Assembly (NCBI GenBank): GCA_014804915.1
Contig: JAAUYW010000025.1
Span: 1-12,974 of the forward strand
Reading direction: 5' to 3'
Origin: Desulfovibrio sp.
Lineage (GTDB): Bacteria; Desulfobacterota; Desulfovibrionia; Desulfovibrionales; Desulfovibrionaceae
DNA length: 12,974 nucleotides
Shown here: positions 6,554 through 12,117 of the stretch, one piece after another
Numbering within the stretch: position 1 is the stretch's first letter
Layout: every line of letters starts with the position of its first letter
Program-made: the position numbers and the translations under genes
The notes under the pieces: model-generated
Databases searched by the model: none
Told to the model about the DNA's origin: nothing
The model's input: only the letters and a program-made list of their open reading frames with translations

Positions 6554-7363
6554 CTAAAGCATGAAAGAAGTGACGACGTAATCTGCGGCGAGGATGAGCA
6601 CGCAGGAAATGACCACAGCGGAGGTAGTGGCGTTGCCGACAGCTTCGGGGCCGACGCTGTCGCGGCGCAAGTGGGCAAAATAGCCCTGATGGCAGCAGAC
6701 CGTGGCGACAAGAAGGCCAAAGATCAGGGCTTTCACAAAGCCTCCGGAGACGTCGTTCATTGTTACAGCATGGCTGATTTTGTAAAAATAAATGCCCTCG
6801 CTCATGTCGAGCATCAGCACGCCAGTCAGGTAGCCGCCAAAAATGCCGATTACATCAAAAATGGCGGTCAGCAGCGGAAATGAAATCAGGCTGGCCATGA
6901 TGCGCGGGCTGACAAGATAGCCCATGGAATTTATATCCATGACATCAAGGGCATCGATCTGGTCTGTAATCCGCATGACGCCGATTTCAGCGGCCATGGC
7001 CGAGCCGGCCCTGCCTGTAAGCATTATGGCGGTCAGCACCGGGCCCAGCTCGCGTATCAGGGAGAGGGCCACGGCAGAGCCCAGCAACCCTGTGGAGCCA
7101 AACTGGACAAGCGTATAGTAGCCTTGGAGGCCAAGCACCATTCCGCAAAAAATGCCGATCAGGAGAATTACAAACAGCGACTGGAAGCCGATCACATGGA
7201 GTTGCTGGATTGTGCGCGGAATGATGCGCAGGGAAGCAAAGGCCTGGGCCAGGCCCCGGGCCATGAAAATGGCCATGCCGCCCAGGCTGTCGACAAATTC
7301 CAGAACTGTCGCTCCGAGCCAGCGGACTGGTTTCAATATGCTCCCTGATTGCCGCGTTTCCAT
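6554..7363 (-). CDS. mlaE: MlaE-family permease of the phospholipid ABC transporter
   Basis: A polytopic inner-membrane permease. An in-frame TTG at 7417 would give 287 residues, but ATG 7363 has a strong AAGGAG six bases upstream and gives 269 residues, close to E. coli MlaE (260), so it is preferred. The family core is clear: ELGPVLTAIMLTGRAGSAMAAEIGVMRITDQIDALDVM is the conserved MlaE segment, preceded by the hydrophobic stretch LFVILLIGIFCGMVLGLQGY and followed by LVSPRIMASLISFPLLTAI and C-terminal membrane helices. MlaE dimerises and carries the MlaD ring. No STAS domain is fused to it, and no separate mlaB gene is visible. It lies 107 bp downstream of the SPOR gene. Confidence 0.94.
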   Translation of the reverse strand: METRQSGSILKPVRWLGATVLEFVDSLGGMAIFMARGLAQAFASLRIIPRTIQQLHVIGFQSLFVILLIGIFCGMVLGLQGYYTLVQFGSTGLLGSAVALSLIRELGPVLTAIMLTGRAGSAMAAEIGVMRITDQIDALDVMDINSMGYLVSPRIMASLISFPLLTAIFDVIGIFGGYLTGVLMLDMSEGIYFYKISHAVTMNDVSGGFVKALIFGLLVATVCCHQGYFAHLRRDSVGPEAVGNATTSAVVISCVLILAADYVVTSFML

Positions 7364-7417
7364 CGCCGCTCCTTCAAGTTTCTGTTCCAGCGCGCAGGCG
7401 TCAATAATACAGGTCAA

Positions 7418-7444
7418 TTTCGCTGCCCGGGGAAGCGGGCGAAA
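7418..7444. other. Hairpin in the SPOR-mlaE gap
   Basis: TTTCG (7418-7422) pairs with CGAAA (7440-7444) and CCCG (7426-7429) with CGGG (7436-7439), leaving a three-base bulge and a GGGAAG loop. On the minus strand it lies between the SPOR stop and mlaE start and is not followed by a T run, so it is not a classical terminator. It could be an mRNA-stability or processing element. Confidence 0.3.
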
Positions 7445-7470
7445 AGCCAGAAGATGTGGCCGTCAGGCGC

Positions 7471-8136
7471 CTATCTGGCTTTTTTTGCGATTTCCTTTCT
7501 GGAGAGCTGCATGGGCTTGCCCATTTTTAGTGATTTCATTTTCTGGGTCAGGCTGTCGACCTGTCGCTGGCTGCCGCGCAAATTGACAATTATGAGCCAT
7601 ACCTTGCCGCTTTTGCGCACGGAGGAGCGGAAGCCGCTTTTGGCCAGCTTTGCGCTGGCCTCATTGGCTTCGGACTGGCTGCGATACGCGGCAGCCTGAA
7701 AAACATAATCAAAACGTTCAGTTGAGGCTGGAGGCTTTTTGACGGCGGGCTGGGCTGCCTGTTTGCGTGGCGTCTGGACAGGAGGTTTTGGGGGAGCGGG
7801 CTTTGGCGGCTCCGCATTCTGGGGCATTTCGCTTGTTTGCGCAGGCAAGGGCAGGATTTCCGCTTCAGTCATTTCCGTCTGGGGGGCGCCGGATTTTGCA
7901 TCCTCGACAGGGTCGGGCGCGTTCAGGCCGGTTATGGCCGCAATTTCCGACTGGGGACTCTGTCCGCGGCCAACCATCAGGCCCATGAAAAAGGCCCAGG
8001 CGACAGCGCAAACCAGAATTACGCAGAGAGCTGCCAGCAGCGGCCAGGGCAGTCCCTGGCGAGCGCCAGCCTGGGGCCTGGCCGAATCGTCGGCGCGCTT
8101 CGCCAGCAATTTCCTGATGATCTTGGCCAGCGCCAT
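7471..8136 (-). CDS. SPOR-domain inner-membrane protein
   Basis: A 221-residue bitopic membrane protein. Residues 1-29 are basic and cytoplasmic, about 30-54 form one transmembrane helix (WPLLAALCVILVCAVAWAFF), and about 60-140 are a low-complexity Pro/Ala/Lys-rich periplasmic linker. Residues about 141-212 are a SPOR domain (FDYVFQAAAYRSQSEANEAS, AKLAKSGFRSSV, KVWLIIVNLRGSQRQVDSL). SPOR domains bind peptidoglycan stripped of stem peptides and bring proteins to the division site, so a role at the septum or in cell-wall turnover is likely. The ATG overlaps the argS stop by one base (TAATG). A SPOR gene directly after argS is a familiar arrangement in alphaproteobacteria, where it is usually followed by nagZ; here the Mla genes follow instead. 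Confidence 0.88.
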   Translation of the reverse strand: MALAKIIRKLLAKRADDSARPQAGARQGLPWPLLAALCVILVCAVAWAFFMGLMVGRGQSPQSEIAAITGLNAPDPVEDAKSGAPQTEMTEAEILPLPAQTSEMPQNAEPPKPAPPKPPVQTPRKQAAQPAVKKPPASTERFDYVFQAAAYRSQSEANEASAKLAKSGFRSSVRKSGKVWLIIVNLRGSQRQVDSLTQKMKSLKMGKPMQLSRKEIAKKAR

Positions 8137-9791
8137 TACATTAATTCCGGCGCGCTGACGCCAAGCAGGAACAGGCCGTTTTTGAGAGTCTGGCCGCAGG
8201 CGCGCAGCAGGACAAGCCTGGCCAGGCTTCCGGCTTCGTCATCAGGGTCAATTATTTGCCTGTGGGCGTAATAGCCATGTATTTCGCCGGCAAGATCGAT
8301 GAGATACTTGCTGACAAGATAGGGCGCTAGCCTTGCGGCTGCCTCGGTTACAATCTCCGGAAAAGCGGAGAGCTGGCGCATTAGCGCTAGCTCCTGCAGG
8401 GAATCCAGGCCTGTGAGTGTTGCTGAACCTGTTTTCTCCGGAAGCCGGATGCCTTTTTCCGCCGCGCGGCGCAGCAGGGCGCAGATGCGCGCGTGCGCGT
8501 ACTGGACATAATAGACCGGATTGTCCAGACTGCGTTTTTTGGCCAGGTCGACGTCAAAGTCAAGCGGACTGTCATTCGAGCGCGAGAGAAAAGTGAATCT
8601 CGCCGCGTCAGTGCCGACTTCGTCAATCAGCTCGCGCAGGGGATAAAATTCGCCCGAGCGGGTGGACATTTGCACAGGCTTGCCATCGCGGATGAGATTT
8701 ACGAGCTGCACCAGAAGCACGACAAACCTGTCCGGGTCACGGCCCATATCGCGGATGGCAGCCCGCATGCGCGGAATATAGCCGTGGTGATCTGCGCCCC
8801 ATACGTCAACAAGCAGATCATAGCCGCGTTCATATTTTTCATTGTGATAGGCGATGTCCGTCGCAAGGTAGGTCAGGGAGCCATCCCGCTTGCGCAGCAC
8901 GCGATCATGGTCGTCCCCCTCCGATTCTGTTCTCAGCCAGAGGGCTCCGTCGCTGTGATAGGAATGGCCATCCTTTTCCAGCTGTTCAAGCGCGCGGGCC
9001 ACAGCTCCATTTTGCAGATACGCCTTTTCGGAAGCGAACTTGTTATGCTCGCAGCGGAAAAGCAGCATGTCGCCCTTGATGTCTGCGAGGATTTTCTCCA
9101 TGCCAAATTGGCGGCAGAGTTCAACGCCCGCATCCTCGTCAAGATCCGGCAGGCCTGGATGCGCATTCAATGCTTCCCTGGCAAGGTCAATGATATATCC
9201 GCCCTGGTAGTGGTCTTCGGGAAAATCGGTTTTCTGGCCGGCGAGCTCCCTGGCGCGCAGCCAGACAGAGCGGCCGAGAATTTTCATTTGGCGCCCGGCG
9301 TCATTGAGATAATATTCCGTATCGACCCCGTAGCCGGCAGCGCGGAGAATGCGGGCAACGCTGTCGCCGAGCGCAGCGCCGCGGCCGTGGCCAACATGCA
9401 GCGGCCCCGTGGGATTTGCTGAAACGTACTCCACAAGCGCGGTCTTGCCCTGGCCGGATGTGCCGTTGCCATAGGCAGGGCCTGTTTCTTCAATCAGCGG
9501 AAGCACCCGTTGCCAGAAAGCAGGCTTGAATGTGATATTGCAAAAACCAGGACCGGCTACTTCCACCCTGGCGATTTCCGGACATTTGCGCGGCAGTTCC
9601 TGGGCCAGGCTGGCAGCCAGTTCCCTTGCCGGCCTGCCTGCCTGTTTTGCAATGAGCATGGCGACGTTCGTTGACAAATCGCCGAATTTTGGCTGCTTTG
9701 GCCTTTCAAATGTGATTTTTTCCGGTTTTTCCAGACCCAGGTCCGAAAAAGCCTGCTCAAACGCGGTCAACAGTATTTCTTTGGCCTGCAT
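8136..9791 (-). CDS. argS: Arginyl-tRNA synthetase
   Basis: A class I aminoacyl-tRNA synthetase that charges tRNA-Arg. The start is taken as ATG 9791 (551 residues), which has GAGGAG just upstream; an in-frame TTG at 9815 would add eight residues. The N-terminal Add-1 domain (about 1-90) is followed by the HIGH-type motif HVGHGR at 132-137 within ANPTGPLHVGHGRGAALGD. The YLNDAGRQM and GADHHGYIPRM segments follow. VQMSTRSGEF at about 373 stands where other class I enzymes have KMSKS, as usual for ArgS. The C-terminal anticodon-binding DALR domain (from about 430: YVQYAHARICALLRRA) completes it. Length is slightly below E. coli ArgS (577). The first 35 bases overlap the end of fabD in another frame, and the last base pair region overlaps the SPOR start. 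Confidence 0.97.
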   Translation of the reverse strand: MQAKEILLTAFEQAFSDLGLEKPEKITFERPKQPKFGDLSTNVAMLIAKQAGRPARELAASLAQELPRKCPEIARVEVAGPGFCNITFKPAFWQRVLPLIEETGPAYGNGTSGQGKTALVEYVSANPTGPLHVGHGRGAALGDSVARILRAAGYGVDTEYYLNDAGRQMKILGRSVWLRARELAGQKTDFPEDHYQGGYIIDLAREALNAHPGLPDLDEDAGVELCRQFGMEKILADIKGDMLLFRCEHNKFASEKAYLQNGAVARALEQLEKDGHSYHSDGALWLRTESEGDDHDRVLRKRDGSLTYLATDIAYHNEKYERGYDLLVDVWGADHHGYIPRMRAAIRDMGRDPDRFVVLLVQLVNLIRDGKPVQMSTRSGEFYPLRELIDEVGTDAARFTFLSRSNDSPLDFDVDLAKKRSLDNPVYYVQYAHARICALLRRAAEKGIRLPEKTGSATLTGLDSLQELALMRQLSAFPEIVTEAAARLAPYLVSKYLIDLAGEIHGYYAHRQIIDPDDEAGSLARLVLLRACGQTLKNGLFLLGVSAPELM

Positions 9792-10809
9792 TGGGCTCCT
9801 CAACTCGGGAAACAAAATTTTGGAGATCAGAAAGCGAATTCAATTGCTCAACGCGCAGGTTGTCAGCCTCGCTGGCGAAGCCTTCCAGATCGGGGCGAAC
9901 CATCTTGCCAAGAACAGGCCTGGGGCCAATGTCCAGCCACCAGCGAGCGCCTGAAAGGTAAAGATTGCGAATCAGCTCAATCCAGCGCACAGGCGAAACC
10001 ATTTGCGGCAAAAGGCCCAGTTTCGCTGCTTTTGCGTTAGCCGCCGGCATTGCGTTGACATTGCAATAAACCGGAAATTCGGGGTCGCGCCACTCGGTCT
10101 TTTCCAGCGCGAGAGCAAATTCCGCATTGGCCTCATTCATCATCGGGCTGTGGAAAGCTCCGCTGACAGCAAGGGGAATACTTCTGCCCCTGAGAGTTTT
10201 TGCTTTTTTGCATGCCAGATCCACGGCATTTCTGGCGCCGCTGATGACAAGCTGTGAAGGGGTATTGAAATTGGCGGCAATGAGAAGCTCGCCGCTTTCG
10301 GCTGCGGCCTCCTTTACAAGAGCCTCAACCTGGCTGGCGTCAAGCTTCAGGATTGCGGCCATCGCCCCCTTGCCTTGAGGGTCAGCTTCGGCCATCAGCC
10401 GGCCGCGCAAGGCGGTAAGCTCTATCGCGCGCTCGGGGGTGATGGCTTTGGCGGCCGCGAACGCGCTGAATTCGCCAAGGCTGTGGCCAGCCGCGGCAAT
10501 TGGCCTGATGCCAGTCTTTTTTCTGAATTCGTTCCAGAGGGTGTAATTGAAAACGGTCAGGGCTGGCTGCAGGGCGCCTGTTGCGCTCATCTCGCTTTCT
10601 TCCCCTTCCCAATAGATAGCGCGCAGCGGCAGGCCGCTTGCCTTTTCGGCTTTCTGCCAGAGGGCCATCGCCTCCGGATTGTTTTCGGCGATCTTTTTGC
10701 CCATGCCCGGGCGCTGCGAGCCTTGTCCTGCGAAGAGCAGCGCCGGTTTTGCCAGAATTTCCTGCGTCTGACCTGAACTGGCTGCTGCGTTTTCGGCTTG
10801 CGTTGCCAT
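9757..10809 (-). CDS. fabD: Malonyl-CoA:ACP transacylase
   Basis: Transfers malonyl from CoA to acyl carrier protein to feed fatty-acid elongation in the cytoplasm. At 350 residues it is longer than E. coli FabD (309) because of about 22 extra N-terminal residues and a C-terminal tail. Active-site motifs: GQGSQ (28-32), Gln81, the nucleophile Ser110 in GHSLGE (108-113), Arg135 in ALRGRLM, NFNTPSQLVISG (180-191) and catalytic His220 in SGAFHSP. The ATG is preceded by a strong GGGAGGG. It is the first gene of the long minus-strand array; its end overlaps argS by 35 bases. The usual fab partners (fabG, acpP, fabH) are not adjacent, which is unusual. The first part of the gene could also be read from a slightly later start, but the ribosome site favours this one. 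Confidence 0.95.
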   Translation of the reverse strand: MATQAENAAASSGQTQEILAKPALLFAGQGSQRPGMGKKIAENNPEAMALWQKAEKASGLPLRAIYWEGEESEMSATGALQPALTVFNYTLWNEFRKKTGIRPIAAAGHSLGEFSAFAAAKAITPERAIELTALRGRLMAEADPQGKGAMAAILKLDASQVEALVKEAAAESGELLIAANFNTPSQLVISGARNAVDLACKKAKTLRGRSIPLAVSGAFHSPMMNEANAEFALALEKTEWRDPEFPVYCNVNAMPAANAKAAKLGLLPQMVSPVRWIELIRNLYLSGARWWLDIGPRPVLGKMVRPDLEGFASEADNLRVEQLNSLSDLQNFVSRVEEPNAGQRNTVDRV

Positions 10810-10841
10810 TTACCCTCCCGAGCATTTGCATACAAATTGAC

Positions 10842-10870
10842 AGTTTACTTTTCTGCTCCCAAATTTGCAA
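10842..10870 (-). promoter_or_regulatory. Candidate promoter of fabD and the downstream array
   Basis: Minus strand TTGCAA (10865-10870), 17-base spacer, TAAACT (10842-10847); four of six matches each. It lies 33 bases before the fabD ATG, in the 162-bp gap between the Fic remnant and fabD. No other feature is seen in that gap. Confidence 0.42.
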
Positions 10871-10971
10871 GTAACGTTTCTGCCTGAAGTCAATAAGCCA
10901 TTGGCGAAATTCTGGCTCAAACCCTGTTTCGATCCAGGGCATATCGGGCCTTTTTTGTCCTATTCTGTTCT

Positions 10972-11372
10972 TCACGCCAGCCAGACAGTCCGCATTCGGC
11001 ATTGCGTTTCGCTGCGGTCTTTCTGATCCTGCGAAGAGCAGAATTTGACAAGCGGCTCATAATCGCCTGCGTCGGCCCTTATCAAGGCATCCAGATACCT
11101 TTCGCGCGCTTCCCGCGTCTGCTGGATTGCTGAAAGAGACAACCCGCTCCATCCCAAAGGATTGCAGCCCAGCCGTTCTCCAGCCAGGGATGCGAAGATC
11201 CTGGTTATGCGTCCGTTGCCGTTAACGAATTGATGTATTCCGCATCGTCAAGTTCCTTTCGGGTGGAAACCCTGATCTTTATTCCTTGCAGCTCATCAAT
11301 ATCCAATGGCGTAGATCCGTCAGTCAAGCCTTTGCTCTCGAGATCTTCTGATAGATCATTATTTTTCTGCAT
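10972..11372 (-). pseudogene. Fic-family protein remnant (mobile mystery protein B-like), internal deletion and frame change
   Basis: Two pieces of one Fic-type AMP-transferase gene lie in different frames. The N-terminal piece starts at ATG 11372 and reads a short leader, then DGSTPLDIDELQGI and STRKELDDAEYIN, the opening typical of mobile-mystery-protein-B Fic proteins; it stops at 11205-11207. The C-terminal piece, in another frame and open only from about 11247, reads GIHQFVNGNGRITRIF, the Fic catalytic loop (HxFxxGNGR, histidine codon at 11233-11235), then NPLGWSGLSL and RERYLDALIRADAGDYEPLVKF, a typical Fic C-terminus. What normally lies between, roughly 80-100 residues of helices, is missing. 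The gene is therefore almost certainly inactive. It is the last of three overlapping genes. Confidence 0.75.
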
Positions 11373-11616
11373 ATGACGTAAGAAAACCGGAGGGACACTG
11401 ATTTTCAAGGCATGATGCGTTTTCGGCCATCGCAAGAATCTTGTCCGTCTGCTTGGCCGCCTGCTCGAATTCCTCCCTATCCGTTTCTCCTGCCGGAATG
11501 AAGCGTCTTGGATCGGAGCCACCAAGCCTCATGTAATATTCAAGCTCCTCTACTGGGCAACCATAAAAATCTGCGGCATCCTGCAATATCATTTCAAGCA
11601 TCCTTTTTTTCGTCAT
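11359..11616 (-). CDS. Small hypothetical protein between the RHH gene and the Fic remnant
   Basis: An 85-residue, mostly helical, charged protein that I do not recognise. ATG 11616 is chosen; a TTG at 11643 would add nine residues. Visible pieces: an amphipathic helix (MLEMILQDAADFY), PVEELEYYMRLGG, a loop SDPRRFIPAGET, and a second helix (DREEFEQAAKQTDKILAMAEN). It has four cysteines (20, 69, 74 among them) without a clear metal-binding spacing, and no signal peptide. It overlaps the RHH gene by 23 bases and the Fic start by 14 bases, so the three look translationally coupled. By position it could be an antitoxin or accessory factor of the Fic protein, but the known Fic inhibitory motif (S/T)xxxE(G/N) is not seen. 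Function unknown. Confidence 0.6.
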   Translation of the reverse strand: MTKKRMLEMILQDAADFYGCPVEELEYYMRLGGSDPRRFIPAGETDREEFEQAAKQTDKILAMAENASCLENQCPSGFLTSYAEK

Positions 11617-11788
11617 TCTTGCGCGCTCGCCAAAGCATTTCAATGGATTCCGCCACTATCGCGCTTCGGGTTGTCCCGGAATCGTCAGCCATTTCGTCGG
11701 CTTTTGACCAGAAATCGGCTTTCATGGAAAGCATTTTCCTGACGGCTTTGTTGGATTCCGATTTTCTTGAAGTTCTTTTTTCAGGCAT
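11594..11788 (-). CDS. Ribbon-helix-helix (CopG/Arc-like) putative antitoxin/regulator
   Basis: A 64-residue basic protein. After a charged N-terminal arm (residues 1-18), the segment MLSMKADFW (19-27) fits the DNA-contacting beta strand. SKADEMADDSG (28-38) fits helix 1, and TTRSAIVAESIEMLWRAR (39-56) helix 2; the G-T-T-R-S-A-I-V turn is typical of RHH folds. Such proteins bind palindromic operators as dimers and often act as antitoxins that repress their own operon. A GGAG ribosome site lies eight bases before the ATG. It is the first gene of the RHH-X-Fic module, behind a strong promoter that sits inside an inverted repeat, which fits autorepression. RHH assignment is from pattern only, with moderate certainty. 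Confidence 0.7.
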   Translation of the reverse strand: MPEKRTSRKSESNKAVRKMLSMKADFWSKADEMADDSGTTRSAIVAESIEMLWRARKNDEKKDA

Positions 11789-11810
11789 TCGATTGGCTCC
11801 AGAATTTGAT

Positions 11811-11857
11811 AAACTAAGTATATACGATAATATTTATATTTGTCAATACTTTAGTTT
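11811..11857. repeat. Inverted repeat bracketing the RHH promoter (putative operator)
   Basis: AAACTAAGTAT (11811-11821) is repeated in inverse orientation as ATACTTTAGTTT (11846-11857), differing by one inserted A. The arms cover the -10 element and the edge of the -35 element, as expected for an operator through which the RHH protein shuts off its own promoter. Binding is inference. Confidence 0.55.
11817..11846 (-). promoter_or_regulatory. Strong sigma70-like promoter of the RHH-X-Fic module
   Basis: Minus strand TTGACA (11841-11846, perfect), 18-base AT-rich spacer, TATACT (11817-11822, five of six). Transcription would start near 11810, about 20 bases before the RHH ATG at 11788. It is the best-matching promoter in the window. 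Confidence 0.72.
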
Positions 11858-11873
11858 GGATGAATAACATTTT

Positions 11874-11889
11874 GGCCGCGGGCGCGGCC
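11874..11889. other. GC-rich perfect hairpin between the RHH module and tRNA-Lys
   Basis: GGCCGC (11874-11879) pairs fully with GCGGCC (11884-11889) around a four-base loop. It is flanked by TTTT on the left and TTATT on the right, so it could act as a weak terminator in either direction, separating the minus-strand module from the plus-strand tRNA. No long T run. Confidence 0.35.
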
Positions 11890-11957
11890 TTATTGCGTAG
11901 CTGGCCAATCAGGAAGACAGCCTGGCATGGGAAATGAAAAACGCGCGCATAAATCAT

Positions 11958-11986
11958 TTGACAGGCGCGGCTGGCTGGTCTATGTA
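11958..11986 (+). promoter_or_regulatory. Promoter of tRNA-Lys
   Basis: TTGACA (11958-11963, perfect), 17-base spacer, TATGTA (11981-11986, a weak -10). Transcription would start a few bases before the mature tRNA 5' end at 11996, as is usual for single tRNA genes. Confidence 0.55.
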
Positions 11987-11995
11987 GTTCCAGTT

Positions 11996-12071
11996 GGGTC
12001 GTTAACTCAGGCGGTAGAGTATCTGCCTTTTAAGCAGAGAGTCGCAGGTTCGAGCCCCGCACGACCCACCA
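11996..12071 (+). tRNA. tRNA-Lys (anticodon TTT)
   Basis: A complete 76-base tRNA with encoded CCA. Acceptor stem GGGTCGT/ACGACCC, D stem ACTC/GAGT, anticodon stem TCTGC/GCAGA with loop CTTTTAA (anticodon TTT at 12029-12031), variable loop GAGTC, T stem GCAGG/CCCGC with loop TTCGAGC, discriminator A at 12068. The sequence is close to known bacterial tRNA-Lys. Two details differ from the common form: the first D-stem pair is A-T instead of G-C, and the T stem has one A-C mismatch (12046 with 12058). Confidence 0.97.
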
Positions 12072-12080
12072 CATGAAAGC

Positions 12081-12117
12081 AAAAGGATAGCGCCAGGAAT
12101 GGCCTATCCTTTTTTTA
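12081..12117 (+). terminator. Rho-independent terminator of tRNA-Lys
   Basis: AAAAGGATAG (12081-12090) pairs with CTATCCTTTT (12104-12113); the stem continues inward through GCC/GGC after a one-base bulge, with loop AGGAAT. A T run follows (12109-12117). It starts nine bases after the tRNA CCA. The end of the acyltransferase gene touches it from the other side. Confidence 0.85.

Noticed and set aside
7364..7417. Upstream TTG extension of mlaE
   Set aside because: The extra 18 residues are not MlaE-like and the ATG at 7363 has a strong ribosome site.
8493..9422. 309-residue plus-strand open frame
   Set aside because: Lies wholly antisense to argS, which has all its motifs; the long opening is a by-product of argS codon use.
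9792..9815. Upstream TTG extension of argS
   Set aside because: ATG 9791 has GAGGAG at proper spacing; the eight extra residues only lengthen the overlap with fabD.
10382..11002. 206-residue minus-strand open frame across the fabD upstream gap
   Set aside because: Mostly the fabD sequence in another frame. The short part upstream of fabD shows no recognisable domain.
11508..11867. 119-residue plus-strand open frame opposite the RHH and hypothetical genes
   Set aside because: Antisense to two overlapping genes with a strong promoter of their own; no recognisable domain.
12049..12071. Attachment-site duplication of the tRNA-Lys 3' end
   Set aside because: I looked for a direct repeat of the tRNA 3' end in the window and saw none; no integrase gene is present.
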